DNA of 64,000 bases from Streptococcus sp. zg-86 (GCF_017639855.1 NZ_CP072115.1:124001-188000), one strand, 5' to 3'. Positions 35,456-44,944 are shown, numbered from the stretch's first letter. Numbers and translations: made by a program. Notes: generated from the letters alone by a model not told the origin.

Positions 35456-36280
35456 ATGTCATTTTTTGCAAAATATCTAGCCCAATTTGATTTAGACACT
35501 CTTGTCATGGAGCTGGTTAGTAAGCTCCTGTCGCTCATTCTTCTCGTTCTTGTTTTTTATATCATTAAGAAAATAGTTACCATTTCTGTCAGAAAGCTCT
35601 TTTTATCCTCTATTCGCGTATCAACACAAGAGGTGGGACGACAAAAAACCATTGCTCGTCTCTTGGAAAGTGGTTTGAACTATCTGTTGTACTTTCTCTT
35701 ACTGTATTCTGTCTTGACGATTCTAGGACTGCCAGTTTCTAGTCTGCTCGCAGGTGCAGGAATTGCGGGGGTTGCTATTGGAATGGGGGCTCAGGGCTTT
35801 TTATCAGACTTGGTCAATGGTTTCTTCATTCTGCTTGAACGCCAATTTGATGTAGGAGATGTGGTTGGCTTGACCAATGGCTCCATTAAGATAAAAGGGA
35901 CTGTTGTCAGCGTAGGCATCAGAACAACTCAGGTTCGAGATGGAGATGGCACACTTCATTTCATTCCAAATCGCAATATTCTAGTGGTGAGCAATCAATC
36001 GCGAGGTGATATGCGTGTTCAGGTAGATATCCCGCTGAGTCTGACGGCTGATTTGGATAAGGTTTGGCAGGTTATCGAACGTGTCAATCAAAAGGAATTA
36101 GCTTCCCAAACTGCAATTAAAGGAGCGAAAATGGTTGGTCCTCAGACACTTGAAAATGGCTCTTTTGTTTTTCGTGTCCAATTTTTTGTGACCAGTGGAC
36201 AGCAAAGTCCGATTTACCAGCACTTTTATATGGTGTATCACCAAGCTCTACTTACTGAAGGTATTGATCTTCATGCATAA
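35456..36280 (+). CDS. Small-conductance mechanosensitive channel MscS family
   Basis: The 274-residue channel has transmembrane helices at about residues 20-42 and 72-95 and the pore helix GAGIAGVAIGMGAQGFLSDL (about 98-117), rich in Gly and Ala as in MscS TM3, followed by the beta domain with RQFDVGDVV and FIPNRNILVVSNQSR. It releases solutes under hypo-osmotic stress. AAAGGAGG supports the ATG at 35456 rather than the GTG just before it. The next gene starts inside its last codons. Confidence 0.9.
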   Translation: MSFFAKYLAQFDLDTLVMELVSKLLSLILLVLVFYIIKKIVTISVRKLFLSSIRVSTQEVGRQKTIARLLESGLNYLLYFLLLYSVLTILGLPVSSLLAGAGIAGVAIGMGAQGFLSDLVNGFFILLERQFDVGDVVGLTNGSIKIKGTVVSVGIRTTQVRDGDGTLHFIPNRNILVVSNQSRGDMRVQVDIPLSLTADLDKVWQVIERVNQKELASQTAIKGAKMVGPQTLENGSFVFRVQFFVTSGQQSPIYQHFYMVYHQALLTEGIDLHA

Positions 36281-36875
36281 AGAAAGGAAAAATGTGTTTC
36301 CAAAAGAATTTATTATTGAAAATGGCTATGTCTATTATCGGAAAAAACCGCTGTACAAGCAGCTCTTATTTTGGACAACCATTGCTGGCGCAATCATGAC
36401 GGTCTTGATGAGCGTTCTCTTTACCCTTTCTCTGGCTGGTTGGACAGATTTAGATGAGGAGAGTTACCTTGACGATCAAGCAGTTACAGAGCATGCGCTA
36501 GGTCAACCAGTAGAATTGAACAATGGTTTGGTGATGACTGTTGATTCGCTAGACCTTGATTCAGAAGTCGCACTAGTAGATGATAGTTACCCACAGACAG
36601 TAGTGGTAAAGGTAACGGTTGAAAATCCGACTAAGAATCCAGAGTATTTTGAAGAGAAATTAGCACTAGTAGAAGGGGTAGGTTCTGATGATCAGGATAG
36701 TTGGATAGGTGTCTACCTACTCGATAATAGAACCTATGATACCCCATTGAAAAAGAAAATAGCTCCTGGAGAAAAGGAAATCTTTACTTTGATCTATGGC
36801 GTCGCTCCTCATACACAATACCGCTTGCGATATGATGAAGATGTTTGGATGACCTTACAGGGTGAAAGCCTGTGA
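36273..36875 (+). CDS. Single-pass membrane protein with DUF4352-like extracytoplasmic domain
   Basis: The 200-residue protein has a basic cytoplasmic N-terminus of about 30 residues, a single hydrophobic helix (about 33-58) and an outside domain containing VVVKVTVENPTKNPEYFE and APGEKEIFTLIYGV. That beta-rich pattern resembles the DUF4352 and related domains of secreted or anchored proteins of unknown function. It starts within the end of mscS (eight-base overlap), so the two are probably translationally coupled. Function unknown. Confidence 0.65.
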   Translation: MHKERKNVFPKEFIIENGYVYYRKKPLYKQLLFWTTIAGAIMTVLMSVLFTLSLAGWTDLDEESYLDDQAVTEHALGQPVELNNGLVMTVDSLDLDSEVALVDDSYPQTVVVKVTVENPTKNPEYFEEKLALVEGVGSDDQDSWIGVYLLDNRTYDTPLKKKIAPGEKEIFTLIYGVAPHTQYRLRYDEDVWMTLQGESL

Positions 36876-36887
36876 GAAATCATGATG

Positions 36888-36936
36888 AAAAGAGTGGCGC
36901 AGAGGAATCCAGTGGATTGTTCTACGTCACTCTTTT
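36888..36936. terminator. Bidirectional terminator
   Basis: AAAAGAGTGGCGCAGA pairs with TCTACGTCACTCTTTT; the stem continues through the inner AATCC-AGT-GGATT. It separates the mscS operon from the convergent CDF gene. Confidence 0.88.
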
Positions 36937-36938
36937 GA

Positions 36939-37838
36939 CTAGATATAGATAATCGAGGCTCGAGCATTGGGATAGAGGGCTTGTAATTCTTCTAAAAAAT
37001 GAGGTCGAATAGAAAGAATGCGCAAGAGTAGCTCCGCATCATGGTTTTCAACATAGATTTTGACTGATAGTGCCATCCCAATTTTGACAATCTGGTAATT
37101 GATATGGGGCAGGACATGTTTGAAATGTTGTAGAATCAAATCATCAATCGGCTCAGTAATTTCTTGGTCAGTCGTAAGGCCGTGTGACAGTTCGATAAAA
37201 GCAACGTGGAGCATTTTAACAGGCTCTGGCAGGAGGCAGATAACGGAAATGCTGGTGATAAAGAAGTCAGCTGTGTAGTGTAAAAAGCCGAATGTGCCAT
37301 TGAGATCAATAAAGTAGAGAAGGCAAAAGGCGAGACCTGCTCCTAATGACTGCAATCCGTCAATCATACTCCCCTTGGTTTCAGCCTTTAAAATGGTACT
37401 TAGGAAATTGATTTTTCGATTTTGATAGTGATTATAAAAGCTAAGTGCAAAGCAGAGCGTCACAACAAAGAGGGTATAGGGTAAGATTGGTCCGACAAGA
37501 AGTGGCTCCCCTTCACCAGCAAGGAAATAATGCAGAGCAGTCTCAGAAGCATTGATAAAAGCCAATAGCAACAATAGCAAAATCAGGATAGATTTGAAAA
37601 TGGCATAGAGTGGCTCTAAGAAATGAAGACCATGTGGATAGCGCGTGGTCTTTTTGTGGCTAATTCGCGAAATATAAATCCCAACCATTGCAGACAAAAA
37701 GCTAATAAATGAGAAAAAACCGTCCAGTAGAAGGGCTTGTATATCGGTCACAAAGTAGACGATAATTCCAGCAACCGATACAATAAAGGTGATGATAAAA
37801 TTGACTGTTAATGATCGTTGTTCGATGCTTTTTTGCAC
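36939..37838 (-). CDS. Cation diffusion facilitator (CDF) family transporter
   Basis: The 299-residue protein has six hydrophobic segments (roughly residues 10-30, 36-56, 75-100, 116-135, 165-185, 188-205) and a C-terminal soluble domain. Metal-ligand candidates are the aspartate in LLLDGFFSF (helix II) and the HYTAD pair in helix V, the CDF HxxxD pattern. CDF proteins export divalent cations such as Zn, Mn or Fe by proton exchange. The metal cannot be assigned. Confidence 0.82.
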   Translation of the reverse strand: MQKSIEQRSLTVNFIITFIVSVAGIIVYFVTDIQALLLDGFFSFISFLSAMVGIYISRISHKKTTRYPHGLHFLEPLYAIFKSILILLLLLLAFINASETALHYFLAGEGEPLLVGPILPYTLFVVTLCFALSFYNHYQNRKINFLSTILKAETKGSMIDGLQSLGAGLAFCLLYFIDLNGTFGFLHYTADFFITSISVICLLPEPVKMLHVAFIELSHGLTTDQEITEPIDDLILQHFKHVLPHINYQIVKIGMALSVKIYVENHDAELLLRILSIRPHFLEELQALYPNARASIIYI

Positions 37839-37873
37839 TGAATAATCCTCCTTTTATACTAGTTTGCTACTCT

Positions 37874-37902
37874 ATTATACCAAAAATGTGCATTTTTCAC
37901 AA
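37874..37902 (-). promoter_or_regulatory. Promoter of the CDF gene
   Basis: Minus-strand TTGTGA (37902-37897), 17-base spacer ending TGG, TATAAT (37879-37874). Confidence 0.72.
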
Positions 37903-37996
37903 ACTGCTCTCTTATCCGTATTTGGTTTATCACTTCTTATTTAGTAAAAGTAACTAAAAAACGATGTTATTTTTTGTGAGTCTTGAAGTAAAAAAT

Positions 37997-38025
37997 CCCA
38001 ATCCCTATTTGGTATAGGAATTGGG
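37997..38025 (-). terminator. gdhA terminator
   Basis: CCCAATCCCTAT pairs with ATAGGAATTGGG; on the minus strand it is followed by a T run. Confidence 0.88.
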
Positions 38026-38050
38026 CTAGGAGTTATTATCTGAAAAAGTC

Positions 38051-39406
<1,356 letters not shown>

Positions 39407-39513
39407 TCACCTTTTCTAATAGAATCATGCTTGGAAACAGCTGCTCTTTTCTTGTCACTCCTTTTACAATGTGAGAACTGATTCGAGCCTTGTTTCTAGC
39501 AAGGATAGGTCTG

Positions 39514-39542
39514 AATATTAAATTTTCAGACAATTTAATATT
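39514..39542. promoter_or_regulatory. CodY box within an inverted repeat at the gdhA start site
   Basis: AATTTTCAGACAATT (39521-39535) differs from the CodY consensus at one base and is embedded in the perfect inverted repeat AATATTAAATT / AATTTAATATT (39514-39524 and 39532-39542). It covers the predicted +4 to +32 region of gdhA, a repressing position. Confidence 0.75.
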
Positions 39543-39552
39543 TACGGTTGCT

Positions 39553-39581
39553 ATTATAGCACCAAGTTTTCTAATTGTAAA
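39553..39581 (-). promoter_or_regulatory. gdhA promoter
   Basis: Minus-strand TTTACA (39581-39576), 17-base spacer ending TGC, TATAAT (39558-39553). Confidence 0.88.
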
Positions 39582-39592
39582 GTGAAAAATGA

Positions 39593-39606
39593 AATATTCT
39601 GACAAT
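39593..39606. repeat. Left 14-bp direct repeat of the island (CodY-like)
   Basis: AATATTCTGACAAT, identical to 43821-43834. It lies just upstream of the gdhA -35 and also resembles a CodY box. Confidence 0.7.
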
Positions 39607-39624
39607 AATTGGGAGGAATATTTC

Positions 39625-41322
39625 TTAAAGGCTGTTCTTTTCCTGTTTTTCAATGTATTCACGGTATTTTTTATGGGAGTTCATCAGTTCGTCGTGTGTT
39701 CCGATTCCTGTTACACTTCCTTGATCTAAGAAAATAATTTTATCAACAGATGTAATAGTTGATAATTTATGTGTAATAAAGATGAGTAATTTATCTTGCA
39801 ACGAATGTTTAATATAATGTAGGACCTTTTCTTCAGATTCAATGTCTAGATTTGCAATGGCTTCATCAAAAATATAGAAGTCTGCCTTACGTAGCATAGC
39901 TCGAGCAATCTGTAGCCGTTGTTTTTGTCCCCCAGATAAGCCAGCCCCATTTTCTCCTAAAATGGTGTTTAACCCGTCCTTGAACTCTTCGATTTCTGAA
40001 GTCAGATTGACACAATCTAGGGCTTTCTTCAGTTCTTGTTCACTTATTTCTTCTGTCAATCCGAGAGTGAGATTTTCTAAAATAGTGCCTGAGAAGAGTT
40101 GATTTTCTTGAGTAACTAATGAGAGATGTTGTCGTAAGAAACGGGTATCTATTTCTCGGAGAGAAACATGATTGAGGGTAATATCTCCGCTGTAATCAGT
40201 ATATAATTTAGTAATAATATCAATAATAGTCGATTTTCCGGCACCAGAGGGGCCTACAAGAGCGACTTTTTCACCTTTATGTATTTCAAAGGTAATATCA
40301 GAAAGGATATTTTCTTCTCCATAAGAGAAAGATAGGTTAGAGGTGCTGAGATGATAGAGGGAATCAGGAGTGCAGATGATAGACCCATTTTCTTCTTTAG
40401 GAGCCTGTATATATTGCTCAATAAGTTCTAAGTTTTCCTTTGTTTTTTGTAGCTGAGCTCCAAACTGTCCGATAGCACTGAAGGGAGAGAGAAGCTGAAA
40501 CAGATAAACTAGGAATGAAATTAAGGTTCCAGTTGTCAGAGTTGAAGTAGCCACTCGATAACCACCATATGCAAATAAAAGTCCAATGATGCAGATAACC
40601 AGTAAGGTCATGAGAGGTTTTATGAAGGCTTCTACAAGTCCTAATTTAATTGAGTGGCGATAGATATGGTTATTTTTTTCTTGGTAGCGTTGACTAATTG
40701 CTTCTTGGATTTGATTCAGTTTAATGAGCTTGATATTTTGGAAGATTTCAATGAGAAAACCAGAGAGAGTTGCCAAACTTTCTTGCTTTTGTTTTGTATA
40801 TTTTCCACCAATGAGAGCAATAGGTGCTAGGAGAGCGATTAAAATAATGAGGCCGGCAAACATAACAAGTGTTAGTTGCACATCTAGGCGAAATAGCATA
40901 ATAAATGATAAGCAGATTAGTAGGAGAGAAGAAAGTGCTTCGGTTAATGTTTGGCTCAGAAAAACACGAATATTTTCCGTATTAGAAATCATCTGACCGC
41001 TTAATTCACCACTTAGATGTTCTTTGAAAAAAGTCAATTTATTTGACAAGATTGCTTCAAGAGCCTTTTGTCTTAGAGCTGTAATTTGAGCTTCGGCATA
41101 ATGTACAGTAAATAAAGAGGACAAAAAAGAAAGCGTTAAGTTCAATACCAGTAAGATTCCAATAAAGCTAATTTTATGCAAATCGAATTGGTGATTATCA
41201 ACTATGGTTCGAATAGATTCGGGGATAAAGACATAAGAAATAGTTGATGCTAGGGCAGTAAGTATTCCGAAAAAGAATAATACTCGACCAGTGTGATTTG
41301 TTGGGAAAATTAGACGTTTCAT
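39625..41322 (-). CDS. ABC exporter with fused membrane and ATPase domains (island gene 5)
   Basis: The 565-residue half-transporter has six membrane helices within about residues 10-300 and a C-terminal ATPase with Walker A VGPSGAGKSTIID, signature GLSGGQKQRLQIARAML, Walker B FYIFDEAIANLD and H-loop FITHKLSTI. It has no N-terminal C39 peptidase domain, so any leader would be cut by another protein. It is the last gene of the island operon; its ATG overlaps the previous stop (ATGA) and AGGAGG is eight bases upstream. The likely job is export of the island peptide or its modified form. Confidence 0.88.
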   Translation of the reverse strand: MKRLIFPTNHTGRVLFFFGILTALASTISYVFIPESIRTIVDNHQFDLHKISFIGILLVLNLTLSFLSSLFTVHYAEAQITALRQKALEAILSNKLTFFKEHLSGELSGQMISNTENIRVFLSQTLTEALSSLLLICLSFIMLFRLDVQLTLVMFAGLIILIALLAPIALIGGKYTKQKQESLATLSGFLIEIFQNIKLIKLNQIQEAISQRYQEKNNHIYRHSIKLGLVEAFIKPLMTLLVICIIGLLFAYGGYRVATSTLTTGTLISFLVYLFQLLSPFSAIGQFGAQLQKTKENLELIEQYIQAPKEENGSIICTPDSLYHLSTSNLSFSYGEENILSDITFEIHKGEKVALVGPSGAGKSTIIDIITKLYTDYSGDITLNHVSLREIDTRFLRQHLSLVTQENQLFSGTILENLTLGLTEEISEQELKKALDCVNLTSEIEEFKDGLNTILGENGAGLSGGQKQRLQIARAMLRKADFYIFDEAIANLDIESEEKVLHYIKHSLQDKLLIFITHKLSTITSVDKIIFLDQGSVTGIGTHDELMNSHKKYREYIEKQEKNSL

Positions 41323-42017
41323 AGTATTTCCTCCTGAAGTAATGATAGGCACCATACACAATAAAATGTATTTTTTAGTAGTTGAGAGTTGGGAATTTTT
41401 CCTAAGAAAGGATGATTGTAGCCAAAATATCCTTTGTCGTTCTGTAAGGTAGTTATGAACGAGTAAATTTCTCTTTTAGTCAGTGATGGTAGGGATTTGT
41501 TAACATTTAACAGTATTAGGACACATAGGACAAATTCGCATAGTTGATAATTTCTAGCAAAATACATTAAAAATGAAGTGATAATTTCATAGAGTATATG
41601 TTGACACACACTTTGTTCAGTAGTATAGTGACTCCAAAAATAAAGACTATACAGTGTGTCAATATCCATTTTTTGGGAAAGTAAGGAGTAGTGGATATTA
41701 CTTTTGATGGAGTGTAGAAAAGACTCTTTCTCTGAACGGTGCAGTAACTGGAGCCTATCTTTGATATATATGATTCTAAAGCCAAATTCTGATGGTGAGG
41801 TGGACTGGCATTCTTCGGCCAATATCTGTTTGAGGTGTACGATGAAAGTATCGTTGGTTGTTAATTCTATGAGAAGTTCAGGAAAAATATCATCAATTTC
41901 TTCGCGTGAAATAGTTGAGAAGTCTGTTTCTTCTTGCAAAAAGGCTAATAATAACTTAGAGTTGATATCATCGTTTTCTTTCAACCAACTGACCAGCTTA
42001 TGTTGATTAGGTATCAT
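41319..42017 (-). CDS. Island gene 4, unrecognised helical protein
   Basis: The 232-residue protein has no signal peptide or convincing membrane segment apart from a hydrophobic stretch near residues 160-175 (LCEFVLCVLILLNV). I recognise no family. The C-terminal part has NDKGYFGYNHPFLG followed by TFYCVWCLSLL, a spacing reminiscent of alpha/alpha-toroid repeats in prenyltransferase/terpene-cyclase-like proteins and shared in style with island gene 2. It overlaps the genes on both sides. It may be a maturation or immunity factor; this is inference. Confidence 0.6.
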   Translation of the reverse strand: MIPNQHKLVSWLKENDDINSKLLLAFLQEETDFSTISREEIDDIFPELLIELTTNDTFIVHLKQILAEECQSTSPSEFGFRIIYIKDRLQLLHRSEKESFLHSIKSNIHYSLLSQKMDIDTLYSLYFWSHYTTEQSVCQHILYEIITSFLMYFARNYQLCEFVLCVLILLNVNKSLPSLTKREIYSFITTLQNDKGYFGYNHPFLGKIPNSQLLKNTFYCVWCLSLLQEEIL

Positions 42018-42588
42018 AGGAGAGTTCCTCCAGTAAATCTAGTAGAATTGGGGAAAAAATAGTATTATTAGCTAGCTCTGTTTTTACAATAATTTCTCTA
42101 TATTGTTCTAGTGTTAAAAAATTATTGTTGAGAAATCGTAGGCAATCATAAGAAAATCTGCGAGTTCTTACCTTAGTCACATCTATACGATAAGAGTTAA
42201 TTTCATTTGTTAAAAAGTTTAGTTGACAGTGTAAAGTTGTGAACCAATTCAGTTCAAATTCATTTTTTTGTATAATATCTTGATTATACAAAGCTATTAG
42301 TTTTGACACATCAATAGGTATGCCAACTGTTTTTGCTGCTAGGAATAGGTGGGTATGCTCCTTGATGTAGACGGGATAAATATTCAATAGAGCCTCAATA
42401 TCTGTGTTCTTAAAAAAGTAGCAAAGTAACTCTTTAATTAAATTATTAGAGGAATTATATAGAACTGTTTGATTGAAAGAGAATACTAAATCATTATAGA
42501 TTTCTAAGAGTTTACAAAAATCAATATAGGTATCTAAATCGAATTCTGTTCTCTTGAAAAGTGTTATTAAATTTTGTCTTGATAACAT
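42007..42588 (-). CDS. Island gene 3, unrecognised protein
   Basis: The 193-residue product is rich in Leu, Asn and Phe, predicts mostly helix and has no signal peptide, cysteine motif or known catalytic motif that I can see. The start at 42588 has AGGAG seven bases upstream and lies 22 bases inside the end of island gene 2, so translation is coupled. The C-terminal FSPILLDLLEELSY overlaps the start of the next gene. Function unknown; its tight packing indicates that it works with its neighbours. Confidence 0.6.
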   Translation of the reverse strand: MLSRQNLITLFKRTEFDLDTYIDFCKLLEIYNDLVFSFNQTVLYNSSNNLIKELLCYFFKNTDIEALLNIYPVYIKEHTHLFLAAKTVGIPIDVSKLIALYNQDIIQKNEFELNWFTTLHCQLNFLTNEINSYRIDVTKVRTRRFSYDCLRFLNNNFLTLEQYREIIVKTELANNTIFSPILLDLLEELSYDT

Positions 42589-43439
42589 AGTAAGACTCCT
42601 AAACAAACAAGTGTAGTGTGGTAGTTGTTCCGAAATTCTTCATAATCGGTGTTGTATTGATATTCTATAGGAGCAGGGAAAGAACCGTTTTTATTTTGAT
42701 TCTGGATAATAAATTGTATAGAGTAGTCAATGATTTCAGAGATGTCTGTATCAATTTTTAAGAATAGTACAGACAGTAGTAACTCTGCTAGTATATCTAA
42801 GTCTTTTTCGATTATCCTATCTCCGATAAGTGAGGTTAGCAAGTCAACATAGTCCATAGGGGAATTATCTAAATAATAGCTACTACCGAGATCACTGATA
42901 TAGAAAATGGTATGAGTCAAACTATACATTGCATTAGGAGTATAGTAAAACCGTGGTAATTTTTTTCCTAGGACAGTTTGATGAAAAAGGTTGTTGTAAC
43001 TATCTAGATTATCATTTAATCCTATTTTTGAGATAGAATATTTTAAATCCATCATTCTGAAGGGCACCTTTTCTATTTGCGAATCAATTTTTTCGATTTC
43101 AATTAATCTGGTTAAATAGTTCTTGAAAATGTTGAGAGATTTTCGCTGAGCAAATTCTTCTAAAATGAGTAGTCCAGGAAGATTGTGAGTATTGTTTTCG
43201 ACTAACTTAATCAGTAGCCCCTGTTGATTAGTGTCACTTAGTTTACTTTTTAAAAAACGCTCAATAAACTCTAAGTGGTGCAGGTCAATTTGTCGTTGTG
43301 ATAGTAAATTGTATAGAAAAGCTAACTCAACAAAAGACTTAAATTGAGTATCAGAATCATCTTGTAGTAGTTCCTCTACAAAGAAATGATTAATATTCTT
43401 TTTAATGTATTCGATAGATCTTAATACTGCTTTTTTCAT
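42567..43439 (-). CDS. Island gene 2, possible alpha/alpha-toroid protein
   Basis: The 290-residue protein begins MKKAVLRSIEYIKKN and is predicted helical throughout. Its C-terminus reads IQNQNKNGSFPAPIEY, then NNYHTTLVCLGVLLCYQ. A QNxxGSF turn followed by a YHTTLVCL helix resembles the repeat of alpha/alpha-toroid proteins (terpene cyclase and prenyltransferase-like), although no catalytic motif is evident. The start at 43439 follows GAGGGA; the frame extends ten codons further without a ribosome binding site. It is the first gene after the small peptide gene. A peptide-modifying or binding role is inference. Confidence 0.6.
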   Translation of the reverse strand: MKKAVLRSIEYIKKNINHFFVEELLQDDSDTQFKSFVELAFLYNLLSQRQIDLHHLEFIERFLKSKLSDTNQQGLLIKLVENNTHNLPGLLILEEFAQRKSLNIFKNYLTRLIEIEKIDSQIEKVPFRMMDLKYSISKIGLNDNLDSYNNLFHQTVLGKKLPRFYYTPNAMYSLTHTIFYISDLGSSYYLDNSPMDYVDLLTSLIGDRIIEKDLDILAELLLSVLFLKIDTDISEIIDYSIQFIIQNQNKNGSFPAPIEYQYNTDYEEFRNNYHTTLVCLGVLLCYQDKI

Positions 43440-43526
43440 GCAACATCCCTCAATAGAGTTAAAAGGCACATAAGGATAGGCTTTAACTTGACATATGATA
43501 ACATAATCTTGAGAAGGTGATGTTGT

Positions 43527-43730
43527 CTATGGTTGACTAGATAAAGGGACTAGTTCTGAAGAAATTTCTTCTAATTTTTCTTTAAAAGCAGTTGTTTTAA
43601 ATGTTTTATAAATAAAAGCATAACCACTCCAAGCAACAACCCCACCAGCTTGAACTTGAATGGAATCGTTTTGAGATTTAAATGGAATAAAGACATTATT
43701 CGTTTCTTTATCAATGATGTTTTTTAACAC
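43527..43730 (-). CDS. Island gene 1, 67-residue putative peptide precursor
   Basis: The small protein has no cysteine, a charged N-terminal third (MLKNIIDKETNN), a central glycine pair (QVQAGG, residues 25-30), an aromatic hydrophobic stretch VVAWSGYAFIYKTF (31-44) and a charged amphipathic C-terminal helix ending LVPLSSQP. It starts with GTG; AAAGGA lies nine bases upstream and a perfect consensus promoter precedes it. The GlyGly could mark a leader cleavage site, but no C39 peptidase is encoded here. It resembles a bacteriocin-like or signalling precursor; no known family is recognised. Confidence 0.62.
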   Translation of the reverse strand: MLKNIIDKETNNVFIPFKSQNDSIQVQAGGVVAWSGYAFIYKTFKTTAFKEKLEEISSELVPLSSQP

Positions 43731-43778
43731 AGATTTTATTCCTTTTTCGGTATTTTTCCCAAGATTATGTTGGAAATT

Positions 43779-43807
43779 ATTATATATATTGATATGCTAT
43801 TTGTCAA
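43779..43807 (-). promoter_or_regulatory. Consensus promoter of the peptide-export island
   Basis: On the minus strand TTGACA (43807-43802), 17-base spacer, TATAAT (43784-43779), a perfect sigma-70-type promoter, with a leader of about 40 bases before the GTG of the peptide gene. Confidence 0.9.
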
Positions 43808-43820
43808 TGGAAAAACACGG

Positions 43821-43835
43821 AATATTCTGACAATT
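43821..43835. repeat. Right direct repeat of the island, CodY-box-like
   Basis: AATATTCTGACAATT contains the same 14 bases as 39593-39606 and matches the CodY consensus at 13 of 15 positions. It lies between the divergent island promoter and pyrDA. Confidence 0.65.
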
Positions 43836-43906
43836 ACTGTGAGAAATGGTAGGTATTTTCTACTTTTTTGTGATAAAATGAAAAAAAGAAAATTTTGGAG
43901 GACAAT

Positions 43907-44842
43907 ATGTCATCAACTAAGACACAGATTGCTGGTTTTCCGTTTGAAAACTGTCTGATGAATGCGGCGGGGGTTGCCTGCATGACGATTGAGGAGTTAG
44001 AAGAAGTAAGATTGTCTCAAGCAGGAACCTTTGTGACCAAGACTGCTACCTTAGAAGCACGTGTTGGAAATCCTGAACCACGTTATCAGGATGTTCCGCT
44101 TGGATCGATTAACTCGATGGGATTACCAAATCAAGGTTTGGATTACTATTTGGATTACCTTTTGGAATTGCAGGAAAAAGAACCGAATCAAACCTTCTTC
44201 CTTTCCTTAGTCGGACTGTCTCAGGAAGAAACTCATAGGCTGTTAAAACAAGTGGAAGAAAGTGAGTTTAAAGGCTTAACCGAGTTGAATTTATCCTGTC
44301 CGAATGTGCCGGGCAAACCACAAATTGCCTATGATTTTGAAACGACAGAGGCTATTTTAAGAGAGGTATTTAGCTACTTTACCAAACCTCTTGGGATTAA
44401 GCTACCTCCTTACTTTGATATGGTGCATTTTGATCAGGCGGCAGCGATTTTTAACCAATTTCCGCTCGCTTTTGTCAACTGTGTTAACTCAATTGGAAAT
44501 GGTCTCTACATTGAAGATGAGTCAGTTGTTATTCGTCCTAAAAATGGATTTGGAGGAATCGGTGGAGAATATATCAAGCCGACTGCTCTGGCCAATGTCC
44601 ACGCTTTCTACCAGCGGTTAAAACCAGAAATCCAAATCATTGGAACAGGAGGAGTGCTGACAGGTCGTGATGCTTTTGAGCATATCCTTTGTGGAGCTAG
44701 TATGGTGCAAGTTGGGACAACCCTTCATAAGGAAGGGGTCGCAGCCTTTGAGCGGATTACGGCAGAATTACGTAGCATTATGGCAGAAAAAGGCTACGAA
44801 AGTCTAGATGATTTCCGTGGGAAATTGCAGTATATAGAGTAA
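43907..44842 (+). CDS. pyrD: Dihydroorotate dehydrogenase A (fumarate), class 1A
   Basis: PyrDA oxidises dihydroorotate to orotate with fumarate as acceptor in pyrimidine synthesis and is soluble and homodimeric. The 311-residue product has the FMN-region [13 protein letters not shown], the substrate loop [15 protein letters not shown], the active-site Cys131 in [14 protein letters not shown] and the C-terminal [20 protein letters not shown]. The ATG follows TTTTGGAGGA; a TTG four codons upstream lies in the ribosome binding site. A weak extended -10 (TGATAAAAT, 43871-43879) precedes it. Confidence 0.95.
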   Translation: MSSTKTQIAGFPFENCLMNAAGVACMTIEELEEVRLSQAGTFVTKTATLEARVGNPEPRYQDVPLGSINSMGLPNQGLDYYLDYLLELQEKEPNQTFFLSLVGLSQEETHRLLKQVEESEFKGLTELNLSCPNVPGKPQIAYDFETTEAILREVFSYFTKPLGIKLPPYFDMVHFDQAAAIFNQFPLAFVNCVNSIGNGLYIEDESVVIRPKNGFGGIGGEYIKPTALANVHAFYQRLKPEIQIIGTGGVLTGRDAFEHILCGASMVQVGTTLHKEGVAAFERITAELRSIMAEKGYESLDDFRGKLQYIE

Positions 44843-44849
44843 ATCAAAT

Positions 44850-44882
44850 AGGTGAAAATCAGTCGATTTTCACCTGTTTTTT
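44850..44882 (+). terminator. pyrDA terminator
   Basis: AGGTGAAAATC-AGTC-GATTTTCACCT with a T run. Confidence 0.93.
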
Positions 44883-44944
44883 CATAGGGGTTACCTAGCT
44901 TTTTCAGTAAGAATAGCGTATACTAAAGGAAGGAGGGTTGTATC

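Noticed and set aside
39625..41322. Peptidase-containing bacteriocin exporter
   Set aside because: The N-terminus goes straight into membrane helices; no C39 cysteine or histidine motif is present.
43527..43730. Lanthipeptide or sactipeptide precursor
   Set aside because: The peptide has no cysteine and no matching modification enzyme is encoded nearby, so these classes do not fit.
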